This document shows positions 32,891 through 44,144 of a stretch of 64,000 bases of DNA, one piece after another (position 1 is the stretch's first letter; each line of letters begins with the position of its first letter). The translations under genes and the position numbers were made by a program. The stretch comes from Parafilimonas terrae. GTDB lineage: Bacteria > Bacteroidota > Bacteroidia > Chitinophagales > Chitinophagaceae. The notes beneath the pieces were generated by a model, which worked only from the letters and a program-made list of their open reading frames with translations, searched no databases and was not told the DNA's origin. The stretch lies in the NCBI RefSeq assembly GCF_900115755.1, contig NZ_FOXQ01000008.1, forward strand, positions 149,867-213,866, given 5' to 3'.

Positions 32891-35416
32891 ATGAGGTTGT
32901 CCCTGCATGCAATAACTTATATAAGCTTGCTGTTTTGCGTGAGCAAGATACAAGCACAAGCACTTAATAATATTACTAAGGTGCCTGTAAGAGAAATTGC
33001 AGCAAAGGCGAATTCAATAATACATGGAAGTCGTTTTATATCGCAACCACAACTCAAGGATTCTTTACCGAAAAAAAGCAATAAAAGGAGTGGCGTTAAA
33101 TCCAATACGACAGTACATCCGCATATAGATTCAATGCCTGCAAGAAAAGGCAGGATATATATAGTTTCAAATATCAAAGATGCTAAAAGGTTACCACCAA
33201 CTTGTGTATTACGTGAAATAAAACCTGCTAAATGCAAGTTGGTTGAATTTGTCTTTGTTGACACAGCAATAACGGTTAAGCCGGAACTTGCCGCTGACAA
33301 TGGCTATGTATCCATCCCGGCAAGAACGCCTTTGATGGTAATTCATGGTAATATAGCCTATGATTATTTTTATCAATCGCGTCTGGATACACCTTTTATT
33401 GGTGAGGATTTGCAACAGCATACGATAACGACCCGCCTTTCTGTCCTGCTGAAAGATCAGTATCCGTTTAACGTGTCGCTGTCCAGCACTTTTGGTAATA
33501 GCCCATATATGCGAAATTTCTTCGGGGCGAACCTAGACTTTGATCAAAGGAAATTTACACAGATTGTCAAAAACAGGGCGGAGAACTTCATCAGAAACAG
33601 CATGGAGGACAGTAATGTATTCAAACAGCTGTCAGATGATTTGGATAAAAAAATCCGGGCGCTGAAAGAGATCAGGGAATGGCTTTATAATCCTTCCATC
33701 ACGCAAAAACTGGTGGAAGCCCGGGAAAGATACCTTGCACGGCAACAGGCGCAGTTAGCGCAGCCACCTGCAGACACAACTACAGAAGATTGGTACACTC
33801 AGCTTGGTGCTCTGAAATTAAAAAACAGCGCTTACCGACTTAATAGTCCGAAATCAATAGGAAGAAACGCAGACAATAATGAGGATTCGGCATATAAGCG
33901 CTACCAGCGGTTTTATAATGAACAAAGAATAAAGGCCGATAGCATTGCCCGCGAAATAGACCAGCTGAAAGGAAAGCTTCTATCAAAGCAAAAGCGCCTG
34001 GATAGTACGCAAAAATCCCTGTCGGCCCGGATCAATAGCTATCGCGATCTGAATACGCTGAATGATAGTTTGAAAAAGATAATGCCAGATAGTGTGTTGC
34101 CTAAAGGACTTTCATTACTGGCTTCCCTGAGAAAATTGTCCATCGGGACTTCCACATTAGATTACTCTGAACTGTCGGTTAAGAACATTACTGTAACTGG
34201 CTTGCAGGTGGAGATAAATCCAAAATGGTATTATGCGGTAGCGGGTGGATTTATCAATTACAGGTTCCGTGATTATTATATGTTGAATGACAGCCGAACC
34301 CACCACGATCAGTATCTGGGTATAATCAGGTTTGGTAAAGGCAAGCCGGAAACAAGCCATTTATTCTTGACCTATTATTTTGGGAAAAGAAATCTATACA
34401 ACTATGGCACTTCGGCGGACTCGGGTATAGCTGCAAAAAATGCCTTGTCCGGTATTGCACTGGAACAGAAAATTGCAGTGACAGACAACATCAGCATTAC
34501 CGCGGAGTTGGCTAAGTCCTCAATGCCTTACTACAACAGGATGGCACAGGACAGCAAATTATCGAGTGGGGCATTTAATCTCAATGATAGGTCGAATGAG
34601 GCTTATTCCATTAAAGCAAATGTTGATATTCCCGGGACCAGCAGCAGGATAGATGGATATTTTAAGCGCTACGGAGAAAATTTTCAATCCTTTACCATGT
34701 TTCGGACAAACAGCCGGCAGACCGCCTGGCAAATACACTTGCAGCAGACGTTGTTTCAAAAACAATTGACCCTTAATGCGGCTATAAGAAAAAACGATTT
34801 CCTGAACCCCTTCCTGGACCAGCAACTGGTATCCAATACGGTGTTTAAAACACTCCAGGCTACACTTAGAATAAAGAAACTGCCGGTTATTTCCCTAGGA
34901 TATTTTCCAACCACGCAGATAGTAAAATTTTCAGATGAAAAGTATATGGAATACCTGTTCAATAACTTATATGGAAGTGTTCAATATTATTATAAAGCAG
35001 GCGCACTGCAGATGAGCAGTTCAATAACAGCCACCAAATTTTATAACAGGAAGGCTGATAGTAATTTCGTATATTATAATGCCGGTAATATCTCTTTCAA
35101 CCAGTCGGTATTTCTAAAAACATTCGTATTACAGGGAACTCTCAGTCAGTCCCAAAGCACCAACTACACATTGCACACCTGCGAACTGGGGTTACAGAAG
35201 AAATTTAAAAGACAGTATGCCGTTGGCGGAAGTTTGAAATATAACAAACAGGACATACTGCCTGATCCTCAAATAGGCTTTGCCCTGTATGGTGCAATGT
35301 CATTACTAAAAAATACCAGTATTCAATTGCGTGTTCAAAAAACCTATATGCCGGGGCCGGACCGCACGCTGGTTCCCGATAACATTGGGCGTGTAAGCCT
35401 GTACCAAAATTTTTAA
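32891..35416 (+). CDS. Outer-membrane beta-barrel-like protein (841 aa), first gene of the Rhs operon
   Basis: A signal peptide (about 1-23, ending KIQAQA) is followed by a periplasmic part with a long charged coiled coil (about residues 340-380, IKADSIAREIDQLKGKLLSK) and a C-terminal part (about 420-841) of alternating amphipathic strands ending in RVSLYQNF. The terminal aromatic residue is typical of outer-membrane barrels. No named family recognised. It precedes the next gene by 4 bp, and the five genes to 53666 are packed with gaps of 1 to 32 bp, so it is probably part of the apparatus that exports or displays the Rhs proteins (inference). Confidence 0.72.
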   Translation: MRLSLHAITYISLLFCVSKIQAQALNNITKVPVREIAAKANSIIHGSRFISQPQLKDSLPKKSNKRSGVKSNTTVHPHIDSMPARKGRIYIVSNIKDAKRLPPTCVLREIKPAKCKLVEFVFVDTAITVKPELAADNGYVSIPARTPLMVIHGNIAYDYFYQSRLDTPFIGEDLQQHTITTRLSVLLKDQYPFNVSLSSTFGNSPYMRNFFGANLDFDQRKFTQIVKNRAENFIRNSMEDSNVFKQLSDDLDKKIRALKEIREWLYNPSITQKLVEARERYLARQQAQLAQPPADTTTEDWYTQLGALKLKNSAYRLNSPKSIGRNADNNEDSAYKRYQRFYNEQRIKADSIAREIDQLKGKLLSKQKRLDSTQKSLSARINSYRDLNTLNDSLKKIMPDSVLPKGLSLLASLRKLSIGTSTLDYSELSVKNITVTGLQVEINPKWYYAVAGGFINYRFRDYYMLNDSRTHHDQYLGIIRFGKGKPETSHLFLTYYFGKRNLYNYGTSADSGIAAKNALSGIALEQKIAVTDNISITAELAKSSMPYYNRMAQDSKLSSGAFNLNDRSNEAYSIKANVDIPGTSSRIDGYFKRYGENFQSFTMFRTNSRQTAWQIHLQQTLFQKQLTLNAAIRKNDFLNPFLDQQLVSNTVFKTLQATLRIKKLPVISLGYFPTTQIVKFSDEKYMEYLFNNLYGSVQYYYKAGALQMSSSITATKFYNRKADSNFVYYNAGNISFNQSVFLKTFVLQGTLSQSQSTNYTLHTCELGLQKKFKRQYAVGGSLKYNKQDILPDPQIGFALYGAMSLLKNTSIQLRVQKTYMPGPDRTLVPDNIGRVSLYQNF

Positions 35417-35420
35417 GCAT

Positions 35421-36509
35421 ATGATTAAAAAATTATTGTTTTCTTTCCTGGTGCTGTGCATGGCAGCCTATAGCAAAGGCCAGATAACCATTGTACCACA
35501 GGTACCGCCGGCCGGGGTCATCGTCAAAAGCCAGCTATGGAACATGATGGTTGTAAGTACCGGAGATTATGCATCTGTGAGCATTTCACTCATACTGAAG
35601 GATGCCTCGGGCGGAAATACGGTTTTGAGCGGGGCTAGTAAAATGATCAATATAACGACGGGAAACAATCAATATGATTTCGCTGCGCTTTCTCCTATAA
35701 CCTATGATTACCAGAGTCCGGATATGGGCAGCGATCCCGATGGTTTTTTGATTGCCGGAAGTTATATTGCCTGCTATGCAGTAAAAGAAAGTATTCATGG
35801 ACAGGTTACTGAAACCTGTATTCCCATAGTAGTGGAACCAACCAGCCCTCCTCTATTGAACACACCTTATGATAATGAGGAACTGGTTTCCTATATCCCC
35901 AATTTCTCATGGATTCCACCTATGCCTGTTGAACTTTTCAGCAATTTAAATTACGATTTCAAATTGGTTGAGGTTCAGCCTGGTCAGAGCACGGCAGATG
36001 CTATCCAGCAAAACATTCCTGTTTACTTGACTAACCAAACAGACCCGTTTCTTTATTATCCTTCTTCTGCAATGAGCCTGGACACGGGTAAGTTATATGC
36101 CTGGCAGGTCATTGCCAATAATAACAGCACCTATTCTGTTTCCAGCGAGATATGGAGTTTCCGTATTGTTGATAATTATGATGAAGATACGTTGCTGGTG
36201 GCCAATGAATTGTACCTGCGCCTGAAGAATTATTCTGACGGTACGGTACCGCAGTGTAAAACACAATTACGGGTCGCTTATACTAATGCCAGCGTTGATT
36301 CGGTTGTTTCATATGTCGTTAAAGATGTTCGTGAAAGTGACCAGCCCGTGATCTCGTCCGGTGAACTGATATTGAGGCCTGGCCTTAATCTTTTATCGGT
36401 ACCGGGAACCGGTAATCTGGAAAATGAAAGAATATATCTGTTCCAGCTTTTCAATTCAAGAAATGAAGTATGGAGTGTCAAATTTCAGTTCCAGGCGCCA
36501 CAAAAATAA
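35421..36509 (+). CDS. Secreted Ig/Fn3-like protein (362 aa) of the Rhs operon
   Basis: A signal peptide (IKKLLFSFLVLCMAAYSKG) and a strand-rich mature protein. One region (about 145-245) reads like a fibronectin-type fold: PPLLNTPYDNEELVSYIPNF, then KLYAWQVIANN and SEIWSFRIV. No catalytic motif is visible. It lies 4 bp after the outer-membrane protein gene and 32 bp before the 2533-aa gene. Probably a surface or periplasmic accessory protein of the Rhs assembly; family not recognised. Confidence 0.68.
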   Translation: MIKKLLFSFLVLCMAAYSKGQITIVPQVPPAGVIVKSQLWNMMVVSTGDYASVSISLILKDASGGNTVLSGASKMINITTGNNQYDFAALSPITYDYQSPDMGSDPDGFLIAGSYIACYAVKESIHGQVTETCIPIVVEPTSPPLLNTPYDNEELVSYIPNFSWIPPMPVELFSNLNYDFKLVEVQPGQSTADAIQQNIPVYLTNQTDPFLYYPSSAMSLDTGKLYAWQVIANNNSTYSVSSEIWSFRIVDNYDEDTLLVANELYLRLKNYSDGTVPQCKTQLRVAYTNASVDSVVSYVVKDVRESDQPVISSGELILRPGLNLLSVPGTGNLENERIYLFQLFNSRNEVWSVKFQFQAPQK

Positions 36510-36541
36510 TTATTGATTTTAATTCCAACTTATTATAGAGT

Positions 36542-39500
36542 ATGATTAACCATTTAGTAAAGCTTCGCAAATCAATTGCCTTATTATTTGCCACCGTATT
36601 GTATTGTCAATTTGTTTTTGGTAGTGGCTTTTGGATGAGACCTGGCAGGTATTCGGTAATCCGTGACATACCACAGAAAAAATTAAATATCCCTGTTCCA
36701 AAATTTGAAACGGAACAACGGGAACCCACAATTAAAGACTATGCAGCAAAAGAATTTACAGGCGGGCCTACTCAACCCGAGATGCAGGCTTTTAGTTCTG
36801 TCAACAATGCCAACATGGTTGATCTGTTCACGGGTGATTTTTCCTATAATATTCCCTTAATGGATGTCGGTGGATATCCGGTAAATATCTCTTACAGCAG
36901 CGGGGCGATGATGGACCAGGAAGCCAGCTGGGTAGGCTTGGGATGGAATATCAATCCGGGTACCATCACCAGAAACATGCGGGGCTTGCCGGATGACTTC
37001 AGCGGTGGCGCTGACACCATTCAGAAAACAACAAAAACAAAAGAGAATAAGACCATTGGTGCCAGCATTGGTGCCAGCATGGAGATCGCGGGTTTTCCAA
37101 CCAATGCCTTTGGTGCAGGTCTTAATTTATCAGCAAGTACCGGTGTCTTTCATAATACATACCGGGGATGGGGAATGGAAACATCATTTAGCCCGAGTAT
37201 CAATGTTGGCAACTCAGCAAAAGGTACCCTTACGGGTGGCCTCTCCATTCAAAATAGTAGCCAGGAAGGACTGACGCTTTCGCCATCTTTTTCTTACCAA
37301 CTGACACAAATGCGGGAGGACCTGAATGCAGGAGGATATCTTTCCAGCGGGCTTTCCTATAACAGCAGGACCGGGATAAAAGGATTGCAGTTAGGCTTAG
37401 GGATAACACAATATAATAAGGCTAATGATAATCAAAACAAATCGGTGAGCAGCAACTATTCCTCATATATTTCATTTGCAAACCCTACCTTTCTGCCGAG
37501 AGTTGAAAACATTTATACATCCACTGGTTATACCTTTACCGCCCAGATAGGTCTGGAGAATTCATCCCTGCATCCTTCCGGCAGCCTAACAGGATATGTT
37601 TCAACGCAGGAAATTGCAGCAGAAGACCAGGTTCGCAGTATTCCTGCTTACGGTTTTTTACATGCATATGACGGATCAAAGGATTCAAAGGGCATTCTCG
37701 ATTTTAACCGTGAAAAAGAAATACCCTACCGCGAAAAGCCTGCTGTTCCCATTATAGCACTTCCTTACTATACACCCGATGTGTTTTCTATTACAGGAGA
37801 AGGCACAGGCGGCATGTTCAGGGCTTACCGGGGTGATATTGGATTTGTGCATGACAGTTATATAAAAAGTAAAGATAATTCCGACCGGTTCAATGTAGAT
37901 ATTGGTGTTGGAAATCTTTTTCATGCAGGCGTTGATCTTAACCTGAACAGAACTTTCACGGAAACAGGAGCCTGGAGAACAAACAATCTGTTATCCGGCA
38001 GTATTGATTTCACAAAATCGTCAGGCGATTATGAAGCTATATATTTTAGAAATCCGGGCGAGAAAACGGTAAACACAGCAGGCTTTTATAACCGTATAGG
38101 TGGCGAGGACTTGGTGTCCGCTGAGCTAACGCAAAACGGCCTTTCCAGTTCAATTAAAGCAACCAATTACTTAAGGAGGTTTAAAAACCAGGTTTTCCAG
38201 GGCAGAACCCTTTTAACGCCTGCAACAGCATATAAGGATCAGCGGGATAAAAGAAAACAAGTCATTTCTTATCTCACTGCGGAAGAAGCTTCCCTTGTTG
38301 GTGTTTCAAAATACATTGAAACGTACGATCTTAACAAATGGGGCCTTGCCACGTGTAATGACGGCATTTTACAGCAAATGGATAACAGGGGCGGGTTGGA
38401 AGCAACTTTTTTTGATAATATTGATTTTCTTGGCACCGGAATAACGCAGATAATTCCAGCAATTGATTATTATCGGAAAAAAGATGGCAACGGCAAATTA
38501 ATGCCTGCTGCAATCACCACTACTGGAAATAATTTCTCTGCAAGATTTAAAGGGAGACTATATGCCCCTGAAAGCGGTGCGTACAAGATATCTTTCAAAA
38601 CGGATGATGGCGTGAGAGTGCGCCTTAATGATTCGGTAATTATCGATGAATATCACAGGCAAAGCCCGACTAAATATACCAGCGATGTATTAAATCTTGT
38701 CAAGGATCATTTTTATGATCTCAGCATTGAATATTTTCAGGGCAAAGGCCGGTATTATGTTCAACTGTCCTGGGAGAGACCTGGAAAAACTGATACGATA
38801 ATAAGCCCGGATTATTTGTATCAGCCGGAGAAAATCACCACGTTTAAAGTGCCGGGAACACCTTTAACACTTGAAAAGCGGGTTAACAGTTTCCGGCAGT
38901 CAAATCATATATCCGAGGTAAGTGTATTAAATACAGATGGCAGGAGATATGTTTATGGTATACCTGTTTACAATCTCAAACAAAAAGACGTTAGCTTTTC
39001 TGTTGACCCTGCCGGCGGTAACAGTAATGAAGGCCTGGTTAAATACACGAAGAATGTTGATAACTCTCTTCTGAATAGACAGGGACAGGAAAACTTATAT
39101 ACAAGTGAGCTTACGCCTGCTTATGCCCATTCTTTTCTGCTGACACAGATTTTATCACCCGACTACGTAGATGTAAATCATGATGGTATAACAGATGATG
39201 ACCTAGGAGATGCTATTAAGTTCAATTATTCCAAAGTTAGCGGCGTTGATAATCCGTATAACTGGCGGGCGCCATACGTGCAGGACAGCGCCAGCTATCA
39301 GGAACTATTGAAAACATATAACCGGGACGACAAGGCAAGCTACACCTATGGCCAGAAGGAACTGTGGTACTTAAATTCTATAGTTTCTAAAAATATGATT
39401 GCAACCTTCACCCTGCTTGACAGGGATGATATGCTGCCAATTGGTGAAAATGGAGAGAAACTTGCCAACAGTCATACTGCTAAAAAGTTAGACAAGATCG

Positions 39501-42500
39501 ATCTTTATTCGAAAGCGGATTTTATAAAGAACGGAACAAATGCAGTACCGATTAAAACAGTTCATTTCGAATATTCTTATGAACTATGTAAGGGCATAAA
39601 CCGACCGGTCAATACATCTACGGGAAAACTAACTCTTAAAAAAATATGGTTTACCTACAACGGCAATGATAAAGGAATACGGAATCCCTACACTTTTACA
39701 TATAGCAGTATTAATCCTGACTATAATATTGCTTCGTCTGACAGGTGGGGCAGTTATAAAAGTGCTTTACAGAACTCTGGTTCTACTGCCGGAAATATGA
39801 TAAACAATGCAGACTATCCTTATGCATTACAGGACAGTACTACGGCATCAAAGAATGCATCAGCATGGGCACTTACGGAAATTTTACTGCCCTCAAAAGG
39901 AAGAATGGAAATCACCTATGAAAGCGATGATTATGGGTATGTCCAGAACAGGAGGGCAACCGATATGTTTAAGGTTGCAGGTTTCTCTCATACCAGCAGT
40001 TTTGTCGCTTCAGGTTATAATAAAATGTATGATGACGATGATAAATTATATATGCTGGTTAAGGTTCCAACACCGGTAAGTAACACGAATGAAGTTTTTG
40101 AAAAATACCTGGAAGGTATTTCAAAACTGTACTGCAAATTGTTTGTAAAAATGCCGGCAAATGAATTTGGTTCGGGCAGTGAATTTGTTCCCTGCTATTT
40201 CCGGCTCGCTGGCGGAACAGGGAGTTATGGGGTTACAACCAATCATAACATTATATGGCTGAAAATGGAAGCCATAGATAATGAAGGTAAAGCTGGAGGC
40301 GACTACAGCCCTTGTGCCAAAGCAGCTATACAATTCTTAAGATTGAACCTTCCCTCAAAAGCTTATTCCGGTGCTGAAACTTCGGATGACCTGGATTTGG
40401 GCCAGGCAGTGAAAATGATCGGAACTATGTGGGGCAATATAAAAGATGCCTTCACCTCTTTTGATAAAATAGCTCGTGGCAATTCATGGGCTCAGGTTAT
40501 AGATACATCACGTTCCTTTATAAGACTGAATGATCCTGATTATAAAAAATATGGCGGTGGCCTGAGAGTAAAGCGTATAAAGATTTATGACAACTGGAGT
40601 TCACTTACCCAAACGGCCCAGTTGCCCGGTGAGCGTGAAGCTGTTTACGGACAGGAATATGATTATACGACTATAAAAAATATTCATGGACAGCAAATAA
40701 AAATAAGCAGTGGCGTTGCCAGTTGGGAACCTGCAATAGGAGGCGATGAAAATCCTTTTCATGTACCTATTGAATACCTGGAGCAGGTGGCTCCGCTGGC
40801 TCCAGTTTCATTAGGATATGTGGAAGAACCGGTTGGAGAATCTTTATTCCCTGCACCTTCGGTAGGCTATAGTGAGGTAAGAATTCAATCAATCAATAAT
40901 AAGAAAAGTAAGTCCGCCAATGGGTATGAAGAAGTAGGGTATTATACAACGTACGATTTTCCAACAATCGTTGAAAGAACAACCATTAATAGCGATTCGA
41001 AAAAAAGATACAAACCTGGCCTGGCTAACTTTTTAAAGATTGATGCAAAGCACTATTTAAGCATCTCACAAGGCTTTAAGATTGAGCTGAACGATATGAA
41101 CGGGAAAATGAAATATCAGGCCTCGTTTTCTCAAGCAGACACATCAGCCCCGGTTACTTCTACCCGGTATTTTTATAAAGTGGATGATGCAAATGCTTCT
41201 TATAAGCATCTGAATAATTACGCCACCGTAATGGGGCCTGATAATACAATCGACACGGCTGTATTAATAGGGGAGGACATCGAGCTTATGGCAGATATGC
41301 GCCAGCAGCTTTCAGTCACCAATGGTAATAACTTCAATATTAACACTGACTTCTTCACTTTTCCCTTTCCCCCGGTTTTTGTATTGCCCTCATTTTTCGG
41401 TCTCGCCCAACGGGAAGAGAATTTGTTCCGGACGGTTGCCTTGACAAAAGTGGTTAACCGGAGCGGGATACTGGACAGCATCGTACAGATGGATAAAGGC
41501 AGTGTGGTTGCTGTCAAAAACCTGGCGTACGACAGGGAGACTGGCGAAGTTCTACTTACAAGAACAACAAATGAGTTTGAAGACCCTGTATTTAATTTCA
41601 CTTACCCATCACATTGGTATTATGACGGCATGGGGCCTGCCTATAAAAATATTGACGTTGTACTAGATGATATAAACATACTCGATGGAAGGATAACAGC
41701 GGGCCTCCCTGCAGGCAAGACAGAACTTGATTATTTCACCGGGGGCGATGAAATGCTCGTTGCCAGCAGGGAGAAAACCTCTGCGGCTACATGCCCCGAT
41801 GCATCCGGCATAGCTTCTTTTCCTTCCTATACTGAATTATGGACCATTAATACAAGTTCAGTGAATGGTAGTACGCCTGAAATCTACTTTGTTGATAAAA
41901 ACGGTAAGCCTTTTACCGGATATAACATGTCCATTAAGATCATCCGTTCCGGCCGGCGAAACATAGAAGGATCAATCGGTGCTGTTACCTCCCTGATTAA
42001 TCCTATGAAAAAAAGTGGGTCAAAATATGTGTTGACGATTAATAATGCGGCGCAAATCATAAATGCAAACGCTATTGAGTATAAAGAGCTATGGAAAACA
42101 GCCAACGCTATTGATTGTAACGCCTGTCCTGAAGGCAGTATCAGCAAGAATGGTCAGTGTGTAAAATCGATTGCACCGGTTTTTATTAATGATAGCTCAG
42201 AATATACAGTATGTTATGCAAGTTCTCAGGCAGACGAGTACAGCTCGTGCGGCAGTTATATTTATTCAAGTTTTAATACGGATAAGAGTGAATTTGTAAG
42301 GAGCCCGATAGATCCGTCAAATCTTTATTGGATCAATGTTGGTATGTCCGGTTATTGCCATTTACCTAGCGAAGGGGAGGGGCAATCCCTGTTCAGGTCA
42401 GAGAGTGTTATTTTAAGAGATTCATCTGTTGCATCATTCAGCGCTGCGGAAAGAAGCCTGCAGGCATTTCAAAACACTTCAATTGTAGAAAATAAAGGCC

Positions 42501-44143
42501 CGTTAAACCGTGTGGGTATATGGTTATGCCAGGATGATCCCAGTAATACAGCAATGTTGCCACAGGGGGAATGGAAAGGTTTTGTAAGTCAGTTTACCGC
42601 TCCTGTTACCGGAACGTATTATGTGGGCGCTGCCGCAGATAATCTGCTGCGGTTAAGATTAGATAATGTGCTGCTGATTGAAGATAAAATTCAGCCGGCT
42701 ACAGACAACTCAAACTTCAGTATCTGGCATTTGTATCCGGTCAGCCTTACCGCCGGTGTCCACAGCATCCAGGTGGAAGGTTATAACGAAGTAACGTCCG
42801 AGAGTTATAATCCTGCCAGCATTGGTGTGGAAATATACAACAATACTGAAGCAGAATTGCGGGCTGCACAGAGTGACACCAGCCTGGATATTGTCTTTTC
42901 CACCAAAAACCTGATAGGCACATCACAACCTTCTTCCGGTCATTTTGCATGTTCCGTGGGCTTTGCCCTGGATTCCACTTACGGCACCTACTCCTGTGAC
43001 TCGGTTGTAAATCCTGTTTCTGAATCCAACTTTTATAATTTAGGGTTGCTTGGCAATTTCCGTCCTCAAAAATCTTACGTTTATTACGATGACCGCAAAG
43101 AAACAGACCCTGCTGTAACACCGGATATTAAACAATATGGAACTATTATAAATTTCACGCCTTTCTGGAAGTTTTCTTCCAATAAACTAATCAAACAGGC
43201 AGATACCTTAAAATGGGTTTGGAATGCAGAATCAACGCTGTATAACCGGAAAGGGTTCGAGTTAGAGAACAAAGATCCGTTGGGCCGGTATAATTCCGGC
43301 CAGTACGGCTATGGCAATTCGTTACCGGTAAGTGTTGTTCAGAACAGCCCCCTGAGAGAATCGGCTTATGAGGGTTTTGAAGATTATGACTTTGGAACCC
43401 AGATATGTGATAATGTGTGCGCGATACCACTTCACTGGGATTTTTCCGCAAACGTGGGCAATATAGTAAGTACTGAAAGCCATACAGGGCGAAAAAGCCT
43501 GCTGGTAAACGGCGGTACTTCTATCAGCAACACCGTGCGGGTTAAAAGTTCTGTAGCGGAAGAACCTGTTCTCGGGCTGGTTACAAAAGCAAGTGTATGC
43601 CCGGCATTCAGCGGCAATACGCTTAATAATATTTCAGTAGATACTTCAGCTGTTGTCCCTTCCTTTTCTCCCCATAATGGTGCTTCCATATTGTTCAGTG
43701 CCTGGGTAAAAGAACAACAGGATTGCAGTTGTATAGACTATACTAATAATAATGTCACTATTGTGTTCACGAATCAATCCGGTAGTGCCATCGCAACTGT
43801 GGTGCTGACGCCTTCGGGAAACATTATTGAAGGCTGGCAACGCTATGACAGCACCCTTACAATTCCGGCGGGTGCCTACAGTATGACACTTTCATTACAG
43901 GCAACAAGCAGCAGTATTCCTGTGTATTTTGATGATGTCCGGATTACACCTTTCAATGCAAATATGAAATCTTTTGTTTACGACGCTGTCAGCCTGCGGC
44001 TCATGGCTGAACTGGATGAAAACAATTATGCTACCTTCTATGAATATGATAATGATGGCACACTGATCCGGGTAAACAAGGAAACAGAGAGAGGAATACA
44101 AACAATCAAAGAAACAAGAAGCTCACTTTATAAAGAAAACTAA
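36542..44143 (+). CDS. Giant SpvB/TcdB-like protein with PA14-type domains (2533 aa)
   Basis: After a signal peptide, residues about 85-150 read VDLFTGDFSYNIPLMDVGG, then NISYSSGAMMDQEASWVGLG and WNINPGTITRNMRGLPDDF. That is the opening of SpvB / TcdB / Rhs-type shells. A PA14 domain spans about 618-763 (GLEATFFDN, FKGRLYAPESGAYKISFKTD, DDGVRVRLNDSVIID). A second PA14-like region lies at about 2018-2100 (FTAPVTGTYYVGAAADNLLR, LTAGVHSIQVEGYNE). The end has a beta-sandwich (about 2380-2490) and a short YD-type start (FYEYDNDGTLIRV). It is part of the same transcript as the Rhs gene and may be its shell partner or a surface adhesin. No tip toxin is visible at its C-terminus. Confidence 0.82.
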   Translation: MINHLVKLRKSIALLFATVLYCQFVFGSGFWMRPGRYSVIRDIPQKKLNIPVPKFETEQREPTIKDYAAKEFTGGPTQPEMQAFSSVNNANMVDLFTGDFSYNIPLMDVGGYPVNISYSSGAMMDQEASWVGLGWNINPGTITRNMRGLPDDFSGGADTIQKTTKTKENKTIGASIGASMEIAGFPTNAFGAGLNLSASTGVFHNTYRGWGMETSFSPSINVGNSAKGTLTGGLSIQNSSQEGLTLSPSFSYQLTQMREDLNAGGYLSSGLSYNSRTGIKGLQLGLGITQYNKANDNQNKSVSSNYSSYISFANPTFLPRVENIYTSTGYTFTAQIGLENSSLHPSGSLTGYVSTQEIAAEDQVRSIPAYGFLHAYDGSKDSKGILDFNREKEIPYREKPAVPIIALPYYTPDVFSITGEGTGGMFRAYRGDIGFVHDSYIKSKDNSDRFNVDIGVGNLFHAGVDLNLNRTFTETGAWRTNNLLSGSIDFTKSSGDYEAIYFRNPGEKTVNTAGFYNRIGGEDLVSAELTQNGLSSSIKATNYLRRFKNQVFQGRTLLTPATAYKDQRDKRKQVISYLTAEEASLVGVSKYIETYDLNKWGLATCNDGILQQMDNRGGLEATFFDNIDFLGTGITQIIPAIDYYRKKDGNGKLMPAAITTTGNNFSARFKGRLYAPESGAYKISFKTDDGVRVRLNDSVIIDEYHRQSPTKYTSDVLNLVKDHFYDLSIEYFQGKGRYYVQLSWERPGKTDTIISPDYLYQPEKITTFKVPGTPLTLEKRVNSFRQSNHISEVSVLNTDGRRYVYGIPVYNLKQKDVSFSVDPAGGNSNEGLVKYTKNVDNSLLNRQGQENLYTSELTPAYAHSFLLTQILSPDYVDVNHDGITDDDLGDAIKFNYSKVSGVDNPYNWRAPYVQDSASYQELLKTYNRDDKASYTYGQKELWYLNSIVSKNMIATFTLLDRDDMLPIGENGEKLANSHTAKKLDKIDLYSKADFIKNGTNAVPIKTVHFEYSYELCKGINRPVNTSTGKLTLKKIWFTYNGNDKGIRNPYTFTYSSINPDYNIASSDRWGSYKSALQNSGSTAGNMINNADYPYALQDSTTASKNASAWALTEILLPSKGRMEITYESDDYGYVQNRRATDMFKVAGFSHTSSFVASGYNKMYDDDDKLYMLVKVPTPVSNTNEVFEKYLEGISKLYCKLFVKMPANEFGSGSEFVPCYFRLAGGTGSYGVTTNHNIIWLKMEAIDNEGKAGGDYSPCAKAAIQFLRLNLPSKAYSGAETSDDLDLGQAVKMIGTMWGNIKDAFTSFDKIARGNSWAQVIDTSRSFIRLNDPDYKKYGGGLRVKRIKIYDNWSSLTQTAQLPGEREAVYGQEYDYTTIKNIHGQQIKISSGVASWEPAIGGDENPFHVPIEYLEQVAPLAPVSLGYVEEPVGESLFPAPSVGYSEVRIQSINNKKSKSANGYEEVGYYTTYDFPTIVERTTINSDSKKRYKPGLANFLKIDAKHYLSISQGFKIELNDMNGKMKYQASFSQADTSAPVTSTRYFYKVDDANASYKHLNNYATVMGPDNTIDTAVLIGEDIELMADMRQQLSVTNGNNFNINTDFFTFPFPPVFVLPSFFGLAQREENLFRTVALTKVVNRSGILDSIVQMDKGSVVAVKNLAYDRETGEVLLTRTTNEFEDPVFNFTYPSHWYYDGMGPAYKNIDVVLDDINILDGRITAGLPAGKTELDYFTGGDEMLVASREKTSAATCPDASGIASFPSYTELWTINTSSVNGSTPEIYFVDKNGKPFTGYNMSIKIIRSGRRNIEGSIGAVTSLINPMKKSGSKYVLTINNAAQIINANAIEYKELWKTANAIDCNACPEGSISKNGQCVKSIAPVFINDSSEYTVCYASSQADEYSSCGSYIYSSFNTDKSEFVRSPIDPSNLYWINVGMSGYCHLPSEGEGQSLFRSESVILRDSSVASFSAAERSLQAFQNTSIVENKGPLNRVGIWLCQDDPSNTAMLPQGEWKGFVSQFTAPVTGTYYVGAAADNLLRLRLDNVLLIEDKIQPATDNSNFSIWHLYPVSLTAGVHSIQVEGYNEVTSESYNPASIGVEIYNNTEAELRAAQSDTSLDIVFSTKNLIGTSQPSSGHFACSVGFALDSTYGTYSCDSVVNPVSESNFYNLGLLGNFRPQKSYVYYDDRKETDPAVTPDIKQYGTIINFTPFWKFSSNKLIKQADTLKWVWNAESTLYNRKGFELENKDPLGRYNSGQYGYGNSLPVSVVQNSPLRESAYEGFEDYDFGTQICDNVCAIPLHWDFSANVGNIVSTESHTGRKSLLVNGGTSISNTVRVKSSVAEEPVLGLVTKASVCPAFSGNTLNNISVDTSAVVPSFSPHNGASILFSAWVKEQQDCSCIDYTNNNVTIVFTNQSGSAIATVVLTPSGNIIEGWQRYDSTLTIPAGAYSMTLSLQATSSSIPVYFDDVRITPFNANMKSFVYDAVSLRLMAELDENNYATFYEYDNDGTLIRVNKETERGIQTIKETRSSLYKEN

Positions 44144-44144
44144 T